DNA from: Clostridium sp. CF012 | Lineage (GTDB): Bacteria; Bacillota; Clostridia; Clostridiales; Clostridiaceae | DNA: 64,000 bases | Reading direction: 5' to 3' | Assembly: GCF_018861755.1 (NCBI RefSeq) | Contig: NZ_JAHLEF010000003.1 | Location: forward strand, 248,001 to 312,000 | Shown: positions 1 to 8,870 of the stretch, piece by piece | Numbering within the stretch: the stretch's first letter is position 1 | Layout: each line of letters starts with the position of its first letter | The notes under the pieces: generated by a model | Seen by the model: the letters and a program-made list of their open reading frames with translations, nothing else | What the model was told of the DNA's origin: nothing | Database searches by the model: none | Position numbers and translations under genes: made by a program

Positions 1-859
1 TAGAGGTTCCAAAAGGAAGATATTTCCCCCAACTAAAATACATAGCCAATAATTGCGCAATATTGCTTCCCACTAAAAGTAAGAATAGTGAAAATCCAGT
101 TGCAATTGAGCGTGAACGAGATACTGCTGAAATTGTAAAAGCTAATATCACATAAACAAGCACCTGAAGAAAATTAAGTGCGAAGATAATTGCTGTTTTT
201 AATGCAGCTGATATATATATTATACTGCTACTTGTCCACATCATTTCCTTAATTCCTATGCCATTGAAACCAAAAAATATACCTATCATAATAAAGTTCA
301 ACAAAAATGTTGTTACCAAAAGTACAAGGCCATAAAGTATGGTAGTCAGTAGTTTTGCAGTAAGAATCTCCCACCGCGTGTAAGGACGTGATATCATCAT
401 CTTCATTGTACCTTCAGAAAATTCACCTGCAACTAAGGCCGAACAGGATATTATTAAAAGAAGTGCAATAATCCCACCATAACCAGCGTTTGTAGCAAAC
501 TCTGAGCTTCTTTGCCAAACACTTTTTTTAGATTCTGGCTTGATATTGTTATTAATTCTGTATTCACCTTCTGCTATACTCTTTTTCGTCAATCCTATGA
601 GTACTTTTACCCCTTTATTTGTATCGCTTTCCGATTGTTTTAGCTGAATTTTTTGTAAGTCAACATTCTTCTGTAGTTCTTGTTTCCAATTTTCAGAAAC
701 ACTAATAGTATTTTTAACCTTCTGAGATACAGTGTAATATTTAAAAATACCAGTTGCTGCTATTATAATTATAATCATTATTAATAACATTATTTTTGTA
801 GAAAGTCTTTTCCATAACTTTGTATTTTCTATTGAAACAAGTGTAAAAAAACTGCCCAT
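1..859 (-). CDS. ABC-2 type transporter permease, C-terminus cut by window edge
   Basis: The leftward frame is open from an ATG at 857-859 to base 1, so about 286 residues are visible and the C-terminus is missing. After a short cytoplasmic start there is one membrane segment (about residues 22-36), a long polar extracellular stretch to about residue 125, then several hydrophobic segments. The stretch with GEFSEGTMKMMISRPYTRWE (about 145-165) is the usual cytoplasmic element of ABC-2 permeases related to BcrB and NatB. The start lies 1 nt after the stop of the upstream ATPase gene, so the two are translationally linked and form one exporter. The substrate (peptide antibiotic or sodium) cannot be told. 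Confidence 0.85.
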   Translation of the reverse strand, partial: MGSFFTLVSIENTKLWKRLSTKIMLLIMIIIIIAATGIFKYYTVSQKVKNTISVSENWKQELQKNVDLQKIQLKQSESDTNKGVKVLIGLTKKSIAEGEYRINNNIKPESKKSVWQRSSEFATNAGYGGIIALLLIISCSALVAGEFSEGTMKMMISRPYTRWEILTAKLLTTILYGLVLLVTTFLLNFIMIGIFFGFNGIGIKEMMWTSSSIIYISAALKTAIIFALNFLQVLVYVILAFTISAVSRSRSIATGFSLFLLLVGSNIAQLLAMYFSWGKYLPFGTS

Positions 860-860
860 T

Positions 861-1784
861 TTATTTTCCCTCCCCTGTAAGCTTCATAAATACATCTTCA
901 AGTGATTGACTCTCTTGTTTGTCCATACCCAAAATCGCTATGCCTTCTGACGTTAATGTTGTAACTATTTCAGGAACACGCTCCTTGGTTGTTTCTATAT
1001 GTATTCCATCACCCAAGATACTACTATTTATATTGACACCTGTTAGAAGTGAAACTGCTTTTTCATTGTTATCAGATTTTAATATAAGAACTGTTTTATC
1101 ATCCTTCTGTGTCATATTAAGAAGTTCTGCAACGGATTTTATTGTTATAATTTTGCCTTTATGGATTATACCCACACGGTCACACATCTGCTGCATTTCA
1201 CCTAGAATATGACTAGAAACAAACACTGTAAGACCAGTTTCTGATGAAAGTTTTCGAAGCAGCTCTCTCATCTGCTTGATTCCTGCTGGATCAAGTCCAT
1301 TTGTAGGCTCATCAAGTATAAGAAGTTTTGGGCTGTGCAGAAGCGCTTGGGCAATGCCTAGACGTTGCTTCATTCCTAAAGAGTAAGTTTTTACCTTGTC
1401 CTTTATCGCCCTCTCAAGATCCACAATTTTCACAACCTCATGAATTCTTGCCTCATCTACACCTTTGTATATTCTCGCAAATATTTTAAGATTATCCAGA
1501 CCAGACATATAGTTATACATATCCGGATTTTCAACTATGCACCCAATATTGCGCATCGCTCCTTTAAAATCCTCTTTTACTGAGCATCCCCCCACATAGA
1601 TATTTCCCTCAGTAATTTTAGATAATCCAACAATCATCTTAATAGTAGTGGATTTACCAGCTCCATTAGGTCCCAAAAACCCAAATATTTCTCCTTTTTT
1701 AAGTTCAATTGAAATATCTGAAACTATTGTTCGCTTACCAATTACTTTTTTTAACTTTTCAATTTTCAATACTTCATCAGTCAT
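861..1784 (-). CDS. ABC transporter ATP-binding protein (BcrA-like)
   Basis: This is the ATPase of an exporter, 307 aa. Walker A GPNGAGKST is at about 38-46, the signature YSLGMKQ near 134-140 and Walker B LLILDEP at 154-160. The C-terminal 90 residues form the extra domain common in bacitracin-resistance (BcrA) type ATPases. The ATG at 1784 is chosen because GGGGAGG lies six bases upstream; the frame is open five codons further to a TTG that would lie inside that ribosome binding site. It precedes the permease gene by 1 nt. A lantibiotic or bacitracin self-protection role is possible but not shown. Confidence 0.9.
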   Translation of the reverse strand: MTDEVLKIEKLKKVIGKRTIVSDISIELKKGEIFGFLGPNGAGKSTTIKMIVGLSKITEGNIYVGGCSVKEDFKGAMRNIGCIVENPDMYNYMSGLDNLKIFARIYKGVDEARIHEVVKIVDLERAIKDKVKTYSLGMKQRLGIAQALLHSPKLLILDEPTNGLDPAGIKQMRELLRKLSSETGLTVFVSSHILGEMQQMCDRVGIIHKGKIITIKSVAELLNMTQKDDKTVLILKSDNNEKAVSLLTGVNINSSILGDGIHIETTKERVPEIVTTLTSEGIAILGMDKQESQSLEDVFMKLTGEGK

Positions 1785-2198
1785 AATGTACCTCCCCAAT
1801 TAATATTCTAATTTATATAAATGAATTCATTTTATTGCTTATAAAAGTATCATAAGTATGAATTTTTCTATAAATGATTTAGACCTCACTTATAAAAAAT
1901 AGCACAAAAGATGAACTATATAAGCGATTGTGTGTGAAAGGCAAAAAAACGGCCACAATCGGAACAATAAAAGCATTATGCTATTTTAAAGTAGATTAAG
2001 ATTGATTTATAGGGAGCTTAAGCTGATTGCCACTGCTAAGAACGAGTTATATATTATAAAAACTTGAAATTTCAGGTAAAATATAGTAAAGTTAAGGCAA
2101 GTTATTACAATAACCAAGGTAAAATTACATTCTTTTTTCACCATGAATGAGGTAATTTAATAGACCTTAATCTGAGTTGATACTAGGAGGATACACAG
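1785..2198. other. Divergent intergenic region, no gene seen
   Basis: About 410 bp of AT-rich DNA separates the leftward ABC operon from the rightward LytTR operon. It must hold both promoters. Near 2088-2106 two GTT-centred 9-mers (AAAGTTAAG and CAAGTTATT) lie 10 bp apart and loosely resemble LytTR half sites. The second departs from the consensus and the spacing is shorter than usual, so autoregulation by the downstream regulator is only a guess. No coding frame with a ribosome binding site was found. Confidence 0.4.
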
Positions 2199-2924
2199 AT
2201 GAATGTGTTAATAGTAGAGGATGATAAATTGCAAAGGAAAAATTTAAAAAACATGGTACAGCAAATAGATAAAAATATAACCATATATGAATGTGAAGAT
2301 AAAGATGAAGCTCTAAAAATTTCAAATATCAATAATATAGATATATTTTATATAGATATTTCACTAAAAAATTCTTCAGGATTAGATTTTGCAATAGCTC
2401 TACGACAAAAACCAAGATACGAATTTAGTTTTATTATCTTTTTAACAACTCATATTGAATATATAAAACAAGCCTTTAAAGAAGTTCATTGTTATGACTA
2501 TATCCTAAAGCCTTATGATATATCCGATGTTATGAATATGACAAAACGATATATATTAAATGGTAACAATATAGTAGAACCTAAAAAGGAAAAACGCTAT
2601 GTGGTTTTTGAAGTTAGAAAAGGTATTAAGGTAAAGGTATTTGTTGATGAGATAATCTTTATAGAGGTTGATCTTCGAATATGTTTGGTTCATACAGTAA
2701 ATGGTGTTTATAATATTAATAAATTAGCTCTAAAGAATATTATTAAGCTCGTAAATTGTATCAATATACTTCAGTGCCACAAGTCCTTTGCTGTTAATAT
2801 TAATCATATAAGGGAGATACAACATATAAATAGTAAATTGAGTGAAATTCACTTTGAAAATTATGATAAAAATGCTCTTTTAGGCTACAAATTTAAAAGT
2901 ACAATAATTGAGAGTTTTCAATAA
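2199..2924 (+). CDS. LytTR-family response regulator (AgrA/ComE-like)
   Basis: 241 aa. A CheY-like receiver occupies about 1-120, with acidic residues at 8-9, phospho-acceptor Asp53 in FYIDIS and the conserved Lys in LKPYD near 107. A LytTR DNA-binding domain follows (about 130-235), recognisable from IIFIEVDLRICLVHT and CHKSFAVNINHI. AGGAGG precedes the ATG by eight bases. The histidine kinase gene starts 39 nt downstream, so the two form a two-component system. By family knowledge such regulators bind direct repeats and often control peptide, bacteriocin or exporter genes; the ABC genes that follow are the obvious candidates. Confidence 0.93.
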   Translation: MNVLIVEDDKLQRKNLKNMVQQIDKNITIYECEDKDEALKISNINNIDIFYIDISLKNSSGLDFAIALRQKPRYEFSFIIFLTTHIEYIKQAFKEVHCYDYILKPYDISDVMNMTKRYILNGNNIVEPKKEKRYVVFEVRKGIKVKVFVDEIIFIEVDLRICLVHTVNGVYNINKLALKNIIKLVNCINILQCHKSFAVNINHIREIQHINSKLSEIHFENYDKNALLGYKFKSTIIESFQ

Positions 2925-2963
2925 TCATATCAAATTAAATTTGTTATGTCAGGAGTTGAATAA

Positions 2964-4289
2964 ATGAAATATATACTACAAGAGTTTTTAGTGAATTCTA
3001 TAGAATTGACTGTATTTATACTATTATGGTCAAAGTTTTCTTTTAAAAATGAAAATAATTGGTTTAAAAATTTCTTTATAATTTTAATAGGCGGAAGCAT
3101 AATGGTTGCGACGACCAGTATGAATGTTTACTTAAATGTATTTATTAATTTTATAAGTCTAATATTTTTAGTTAAATTCACTTATAAAAAACCATTTATC
3201 AGAACTACATTAGAATTTGTTATATTTTTTTCTATAAATATAGTTTTGCAATCACTTCTTATTGCTGTTGCTACCTTAATTGGATTTAAATATTCAGATA
3301 CATTTATAATGAATATTACGCTTATTTTCTTTCAATTAGTTTTAGTCATTTTCACATTAAGATCCGATTTTGCTGAAAAAGCAAGAATTTTTCTCCAAGT
3401 AGATTCTAAGATATTATATTATTTTGTAATTAACTTAGGATTATACTCATTATTTTCCAAGTTTATATGGGAATATAATCAAAATATAATATTGAACAAT
3501 TTACTAGTATATATTTTCATTATAATATTTATGTTATCTACAAACATATTTTTATATTATTATATAATTAAAATAAGCGAAGATAAAAAGGTTTTAGAAG
3601 TTCAGAATAAGTATGCCCCTATTTTAATTGATATAGTAGAGGATATAAGACGGAAACAGCATGATTTTAAAAATCATTTAAACACCATAAATGCAATAGT
3701 AGAAATATCAAGCCAGCAAGAAGTTAAGCATGAATTAAAGAAGTATATGAGTTCACTTAAATATTCAAATAATCTTATAGAAGATATTCTATATATAGAT
3801 AATATTATAATTAAAGCTATACTCTATAATAAATTATCTGAAGCGGATAGATTAAATATAAAATTGTTATTTAAGGTTACAAATAATTCATTAGAGAATA
3901 GTTTAAATGACTATGAAATTTCTGATGTACTAAATAATCTCTTGGATAATGCTTTTGACGCCATTAAAAATAGTAACAATGATAAAATCGTTATATTAAA
4001 TATTCTTACTGAAGGAAGTAGTAATATTGTAGAGGTGAAAAATAGTGGAATAACAATAAAACCAAATAATATAAGAAACATTTTTGATATAGGGTTTTCT
4101 ACTAAAGAAGGAAAAAATAGAGGCTATGGTCTTTACAATATAAAAAGGATAGTTGAAAAAACTGGCAGTGATCTTCAGCTGTTCTTTGAAGATAATTATA
4201 CTGTTTTTAAAATATCCTTCAAGCAACCTTCTATGGGGAGTAGGTTCCCCACAAAACACAGAATAAATAACATAAGTGTTAATGATTAA
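2964..4289 (+). CDS. GHKL sensor histidine kinase (AgrC-like)
   Basis: 441 aa. Six or seven hydrophobic segments fill residues 1-205, as in AgrC-type receptors. The dimerisation helix has the phospho-acceptor His233 in RRKQHDFKNHLN. The ATPase domain shows the N box LNNLLDNAFDAI (about 323-334), a DIGFSTK motif and the G box GYGLYNIKRI (about 388-397). There is no periplasmic sensor domain, so the signal is probably sensed by the membrane part, a peptide in AgrC relatives. It is co-directional with its regulator (39 nt gap). No small peptide precursor gene was found next to it. Confidence 0.92.
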   Translation: MKYILQEFLVNSIELTVFILLWSKFSFKNENNWFKNFFIILIGGSIMVATTSMNVYLNVFINFISLIFLVKFTYKKPFIRTTLEFVIFFSINIVLQSLLIAVATLIGFKYSDTFIMNITLIFFQLVLVIFTLRSDFAEKARIFLQVDSKILYYFVINLGLYSLFSKFIWEYNQNIILNNLLVYIFIIIFMLSTNIFLYYYIIKISEDKKVLEVQNKYAPILIDIVEDIRRKQHDFKNHLNTINAIVEISSQQEVKHELKKYMSSLKYSNNLIEDILYIDNIIIKAILYNKLSEADRLNIKLLFKVTNNSLENSLNDYEISDVLNNLLDNAFDAIKNSNNDKIVILNILTEGSSNIVEVKNSGITIKPNNIRNIFDIGFSTKEGKNRGYGLYNIKRIVEKTGSDLQLFFEDNYTVFKISFKQPSMGSRFPTKHRINNISVND

Positions 4290-4432
4290 ATTTCTTTTCA
4301 TGTTGCTAAATAGCCGTTTTACGTGTTTTGAGTTGTATTAAATCAAAAAAACCATACAATATAAACTAGTAATGTATTTAACATTACATTGCTATAATTA
4401 TAACAAATTTATTTATTAAAGGAGATCAACCT

Positions 4433-5134
4433 ATGCTTATCGTGCAAAACCTTAGTAAAAAATATTCAAAAGAATTAGTTGTAAATAATATTAGCTTTCA
4501 AGTTAATGAAGGTGAAATTGCTATTCTTTTGGGACCAAATGGTGCTGGAAAAAGTACCACAATAAAATGCATTACTGGACTATTAAAATATGAGGGCTAT
4601 ATTGAAATTTGTGGATATAAAAATAAAAGTGTTGAAGCTAAAAAATTGTTTTCCTATGTTCCAGAGGTTCCGGCTATGTTTGATTTACTCACGGTTTATG
4701 AGCATATAGAATATATGGCGGCAGCTTATGGAATAAAGGACTATAAAGAAAAGGCGGAAGAATTACTTGAAAGATTTGACCTAAGTGATAAAAGAGGTAA
4801 GCTTGGCAAAGAATTGTCAAAAGGTATGATGCAAAAGGTAAGTATTTGTTGCGCCTTACTAACAGCCCCTAAGGTAATATTATTTGATGAGCCCTTAATG
4901 GGACTAGATCCTAAAGCAATAAAAGAACTAAAGAAGGCCCTTGTAGAACTCAAAGAAAAAGGCTCTTCTATTTTAATAAGTACTCACATTATAGATAGCG
5001 TTGATGAAATTTGGGACAAGGTGTTAATAATGAAAACTGGAAATATAGTTCTATCCGGTACAAAGCAAGAGCTTATGAATAGACATGAGAGCTTAGAAGA
5101 ACTCTTCTTTGAAGCCACGGAGGATAAAGAATGA
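4433..5134 (+). CDS. ABC transporter ATP-binding protein
   Basis: 233 aa, a single nucleotide-binding domain. Walker A GPNGAGKST is at 34-42, signature LSKGMMQ at 129-135, Walker B VILFDEP at 149-155, and the switch His falls in LISTHI. The start has AAAGGAGA nine bases upstream. The last codons overlap the start of the permease by 4 nt (ATGA), so the two are translationally coupled. It lies 143 bp after the kinase gene, with no clear terminator between, so expression may be driven by the two-component system. Confidence 0.92.
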   Translation: MLIVQNLSKKYSKELVVNNISFQVNEGEIAILLGPNGAGKSTTIKCITGLLKYEGYIEICGYKNKSVEAKKLFSYVPEVPAMFDLLTVYEHIEYMAAAYGIKDYKEKAEELLERFDLSDKRGKLGKELSKGMMQKVSICCALLTAPKVILFDEPLMGLDPKAIKELKKALVELKEKGSSILISTHIIDSVDEIWDKVLIMKTGNIVLSGTKQELMNRHESLEELFFEATEDKE

Positions 5135-6681
5135 AACCATTAATCTATATACTAAAAAAATCCGTGAAAAATGGTTTTCTTGAACTAAAGCGAAAGCCAG
5201 CAAAGCTAATTGGCTATCTTGTAGTTTTTATACTTTTGTCTCTAACCCTTATTTTCAATGGCGGTAAAGATGGAAAGCAAGACATTTTAGATCCAGCCTT
5301 ATACAATGCTATTGTAGGGGTGGTTATTTTACTATTTACCGTGCCGGATCTTTATTCCTCCATAAATAATGGAGCCACTTTTTTTCGTGGTGCAGACATA
5401 AACTTGGTGTTTACATCTCCTGCTAGTCCTCAGAAAGTTTTAGTATATGGATTTATAAAACAAATATACACTTCCTTTATAGCAGTATTTTTTATTTTAT
5501 TTCAAGGCCCTACCCTTTATCGCTTTAGTAATATCAAGTCCTATGGAGTTATTGTAGCTGTCTTTGGCTTATTCCTTATGCTGATTTTCAACTCAATATT
5601 AAAGATATTATTATATTCAGTAGCTTCTAAAAGTGTTAAAAATAAATTTTTATTAAAATCCGCTTTTAAAATTTTAGGATCAGTTGTACTTATAGGCTAC
5701 TTTATAGAATTATATGTGACTAAATCACCAGGAAATGCTATTGTATCCCTCTTAAATATTCCTGCTATTTCTTATATTCCTGTATACGGATGGGTAAGGG
5801 CAATTATAATGTCTTCAATGAATGGTATACATCCAACTTTCTTTGTTTACATAGCTCTGATTATAGCGTTTGCTACTCTTTGTTGTTATATAGTTTATTC
5901 TATTAAACTAGACTATTATGAAGATGTTTTAGCTTCAACGGAATTAAAAGAAACAGCTATCTCCGCCACCCGTCGGGGCGAAAAAGTATTTATGAAAACT
6001 GGCAAAAAGCCTAGAGTAAGAAAAGTTCAGTATACTAAAAAAGGAAAGTTCGCCTCTGCTATATTTTGGAGGCAAATATTGGAGTATAAAAAGACTGGTT
6101 TTGCATTTATAAACATAGGGTCTATTATGTATGGAGTTGTAGCCATAACCGCTGGATTATATAGCCCACTAAAGGATTTAAGAATGATTTTAGGTGGAAT
6201 GATATATCTTCAATTGATCTTTACTTTTGCTAGCAAGTGGCAAAAGGATTTATCAAACCCCTATATTTATATGCTGCCAGATCATGCCTTTAAGAAAGTT
6301 ATTTATGCTACCACAGTTGATAATTTTAAAAATCTCATTGATGGAACTATCGTATTTGTAATAACAGGCATATTATTTAAAAGTAGTATCCTTCTTATTC
6401 TTCTTAATATAATAGCCTTTGTATCAATAGGATCTCTTTTCATATATGGTGGAATTCTTACAAGGAGAATTTTAGGCAGTGGTAATAACATAGTGTTTAC
6501 CTCTCTTATAAGAATGGCTATCTTAATTCTAATATTAGCACCTGGAATAGTTCTTTTAACTGCATTATATAGTTCTGTGGGAATGCTCCTAGCCTACATG
6601 ATTTTTATCGCCTATAATCTCATATTTAGCAGTTTAATTTTATTCCTAGGAAAAGGAGTATTTGAAAATATTGAATTGTAG
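5131..6681 (+). CDS. ABC exporter permease
   Basis: 516 aa integral membrane protein with roughly twelve hydrophobic segments and a basic cytoplasmic region around residues 270-310. The N-terminal part FFRGADINLVFTSPASPQ fits the large 'putative ABC exporter' permeases of Firmicutes. The ATG overlaps the ATPase stop codon. The gene is closed by a strong terminator 20 bp downstream. With the preceding ATPase it forms a complete exporter; the substrate is unknown. Confidence 0.85.
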   Translation: MKPLIYILKKSVKNGFLELKRKPAKLIGYLVVFILLSLTLIFNGGKDGKQDILDPALYNAIVGVVILLFTVPDLYSSINNGATFFRGADINLVFTSPASPQKVLVYGFIKQIYTSFIAVFFILFQGPTLYRFSNIKSYGVIVAVFGLFLMLIFNSILKILLYSVASKSVKNKFLLKSAFKILGSVVLIGYFIELYVTKSPGNAIVSLLNIPAISYIPVYGWVRAIIMSSMNGIHPTFFVYIALIIAFATLCCYIVYSIKLDYYEDVLASTELKETAISATRRGEKVFMKTGKKPRVRKVQYTKKGKFASAIFWRQILEYKKTGFAFINIGSIMYGVVAITAGLYSPLKDLRMILGGMIYLQLIFTFASKWQKDLSNPYIYMLPDHAFKKVIYATTVDNFKNLIDGTIVFVITGILFKSSILLILLNIIAFVSIGSLFIYGGILTRRILGSGNNIVFTSLIRMAILILILAPGIVLLTALYSSVGMLLAYMIFIAYNLIFSSLILFLGKGVFENIEL

Positions 6682-6701
6682 AGTTAGCGAACATAGGCTT
6701 T

Positions 6702-6741
6702 AAAAAAGTTCGACCCAGGTAGCGAAGGGTCGAACTTTTTT
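6702..6741 (+). terminator. Rho-independent terminator after the ABC exporter
   Basis: Perfect 15-bp arms AAAAAAGTTCGACCC and its complement enclose a 10-nt loop. Because the arms end in A and T runs, it can act in both directions. It closes the rightward LytTR/ABC operon and also lies 60 bp past the stop of the leftward gene ending at 6802. Confidence 0.9.
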
Positions 6742-6801
6742 ACTTGCTTAAAGATAAATATCAGAAAATACAACATTTATCTAATTCCTATCCATACACA
6801 T

Positions 6802-7368
6802 TTATTTGAATTTATTTAACTTCTCTATTAATTCATCGAAATTCTTTTTAGCTATGATTTCTCTCTCCTTATAGTTTCCAATTTTTTGTTTATTTAAATT
6901 TTCATTTTTTTCTAAATTTACTAACTCTTCTTTTATAGTTTCTTTAAACCTTGGGATGATATTTATTATGTTTTTTACTCCATAAATATATTCATCATCG
7001 TAAAGCTTAAAACACTCAAATAAACCTGATGTAAGTCTACCATCTGAAAACATATAAATATATCTATCTCTCATTTCATCTGATAAATCAACTTCAATCT
7101 TATCCTTATACAACCTAAAAATAACATCATTCTCCTCAACAAAAATAGGAAATATCATAGAAAAAAGCACCATGTTTTTCTTTTCTTCCTCCATAAAGCC
7201 TGAGAAATCATTCTCATTGAGTTTCTCAATTATGTCCTCTGTAAAAATACACTTGCGTATTTCTTTTCCCAATTTACTTCTTAATTTTTGCTCCTTCTCA
7301 TCAGATAACAGATTATCTATTGAATCAAATAATTTATTTAGTGGGCTTCTAACCTCATCTTTTTTCAT
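6802..7368 (-). CDS. Hypothetical helical protein
   Basis: 188 aa, not recognised. It is rich in Lys and Glu, with no signal peptide or clear membrane segment. The C-terminal third (LEKNENLNKQKIGNYKER) looks like a coiled coil. The ATG at 7368 is chosen because GGAGG lies eight bases upstream; the 14 codons before it are open but lack a ribosome binding site. It stands alone, about 80 bp after the leftward lrgA-lrgB pair. Confidence 0.6.
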   Translation of the reverse strand: MKKDEVRSPLNKLFDSIDNLLSDEKEQKLRSKLGKEIRKCIFTEDIIEKLNENDFSGFMEEEKKNMVLFSMIFPIFVEENDVIFRLYKDKIEVDLSDEMRDRYIYMFSDGRLTSGLFECFKLYDDEYIYGVKNIINIIPRFKETIKEELVNLEKNENLNKQKIGNYKEREIIAKKNFDELIEKLNKFK

Positions 7369-7449
7369 AAACAATACCTCCACAATTAAACACATTATAT
7401 TTATAAACACAATTTAGTTTTCCCTGAAAATATTATATACACTATAAAT

Positions 7450-8166
7450 TTATTTTAAAAACACAAGAAACATCCTCCATAAAATAGGATATAAAAGAAC
7501 AGCAACAATTCCTGAAATAGCCATAGTTATGCCACTCATCGCTCCCTCTGTTTCGCCTATTTCCATAGCCCTTGCTGTTCCCAGCGCGTGAGAAGATGCA
7601 CCCATAGCAATTCCCAGTGCAACGCTATCATTAATTTTAAGTGCATTATATAAAAGTGGTCCACAAATTGAACCAATAATTCCTGTCATTATTATAGCTA
7701 CAACAGTAATTGATGAAATTCCACCTAACTGATTTGATAATGCAATTCCTATAGGTGTTGTTATAGACTTTGGTATCAAGGATTCAATAAGTACATGGTC
7801 AAATCCAAATAATTTCGAAAGAAATACCACACATAAAAATCCAGAAATAGCACCGCTAAAAATTCCTATAAGTATTGCAATAGCATTTTTTTTAAATAGT
7901 GCAAATTTCTTATACATGGGCAAAGCAAGCGCCACTGTGGCAGGATATAGAAAAAAGGAAATTATTTGGCCTCCCCTATTGTAGTCTTCATATTTAATAT
8001 GTAATTTTGCAAGAAAAAATATTAATATAATAATGGCTATCATAAGTGGATTGAAAATTGAAAGTTTTCCTTTCTTCTTTATATAAATTCCAATTTCATA
8101 AGCCATAAGGGATATTATTACACCAAAAACTGGTGAGGAAATTAGATCATTCATGTTTACATCCAC
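7450..8166 (-). CDS. lrgB: LrgB-family antiholin-like membrane protein
   Basis: Up to 238 aa, integral membrane. Family features visible are the SLIPKSITTPIGIALS segment and GIAMGASSHALGTARA near the C-terminus. LrgA/LrgB pairs modulate murein hydrolase activity or transport small organic acids such as pyruvate in other Firmicutes. The reading frame overlaps the end of lrgA by 20 nt. A start at the ATG at 8154 (AAGGAG 11 bases upstream, ATGA overlap with lrgA) is as likely as the one at 8166, which sits only three bases from the same ribosome binding site. Confidence 0.9.
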   Translation of the reverse strand: MDVNMNDLISSPVFGVIISLMAYEIGIYIKKKGKLSIFNPLMIAIIILIFFLAKLHIKYEDYNRGGQIISFFLYPATVALALPMYKKFALFKKNAIAILIGIFSGAISGFLCVVFLSKLFGFDHVLIESLIPKSITTPIGIALSNQLGGISSITVVAIIMTGIIGSICGPLLYNALKINDSVALGIAMGASSHALGTARAMEIGETEGAMSGITMAISGIVAVLLYPILWRMFLVFLK

Positions 8167-8500
8167 TCCTTAGAAATTTAACTACCAATGCTGTTACAAT
8201 CCAAACTAAACACGTGGAAACAACAACTATAATGATAAATGGTATCCATTTTCCTTTTAGCACGCCAAAAGCTGTCATTAGACCTACCCCAGCGGGAATA
8301 AAGAAAAAAGACATGTTTGATAAAAGAAACTCGCAAAGTTCTTCTATCATTTCAACTTTTACTATCCCTATTTGCAGTCCTAAAAACAGTAAAATAAGCC
8401 CAATAACCGCTCCTGGAATTGGTAAATTAAATACTAGTTGTAATACGGTTCCAATTAGATATGGAATCAAAATAATCATTAACTGTCTTAAGTACTTCAT
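8147..8500 (-). CDS. lrgA: LrgA/CidA-family holin-like membrane protein
   Basis: 117 aa with four hydrophobic segments. PGAVIGLILLFLGLQ and FFIPAGVGLM are typical LrgA/CidA motifs. AGGTGA precedes the ATG. It is first in a two-gene operon with lrgB and has a good sigma-A promoter about 57 bp upstream. In staphylococci and streptococci lrgAB is under LytSR control; here no LytS is adjacent, although a LytTR regulator lies 5.6 kb away. Confidence 0.9.
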   Translation of the reverse strand: MKYLRQLMIILIPYLIGTVLQLVFNLPIPGAVIGLILLFLGLQIGIVKVEMIEELCEFLLSNMSFFFIPAGVGLMTAFGVLKGKWIPFIIIVVVSTCLVWIVTALVVKFLRSGCKHE

Positions 8501-8556
8501 TATTTCACCTACTTCTTATATAATATTATCATGTCCAAAACATTAAAACCTATTTA

Positions 8557-8585
8557 GGTATACCATTTTTTCATTTAACAGTCAA
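8557..8585 (-). promoter_or_regulatory. Probable sigma-A promoter of lrgAB
   Basis: On the minus strand -35 TTGACT (8580-8585) and -10 TATACC (8557-8562) are separated by 17 bp. The predicted leader to the lrgA ATG is about 50 nt. The rest of 8590-8720 holds no recognisable gene. Confidence 0.6.
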
Positions 8586-8721
8586 AAGCGAGACATAGAA
8601 GTTTAGGGCTTAGTAAACGATAATCATAATTTCATAGATATAGAAATGTCTCATTTACTTACTTTCCCTAAAAAAGTGCTACACACGTTGAAAGTTGGTG
8701 GCATTTCGTAATTATTAACAA

Positions 8722-8771
8722 AAAAGGAATATAAGTAGACTTGCTTAAACGAATCTACTTACATTCCTTTT
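8722..8771 (-). terminator. Rho-independent terminator of the solo FAD-subunit gene
   Basis: Arms of 18 bp (8722-8739 and 8754-8771) with one mismatch enclose a 14-nt loop. Read leftward, the hairpin is followed by TTTTTTGTT. It lies 100 bp past the stop at 8871 and marks the left end of the catabolic island. Confidence 0.75.
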
Positions 8772-8870
8772 CAAATTAGGGTTTTATATATCTATTTTTT
8801 TCAAGCTTATCTATGCATTTGATAAATTGTACTGTTAATATATTCACTCATACAGTTCCCCCCTATTGAA

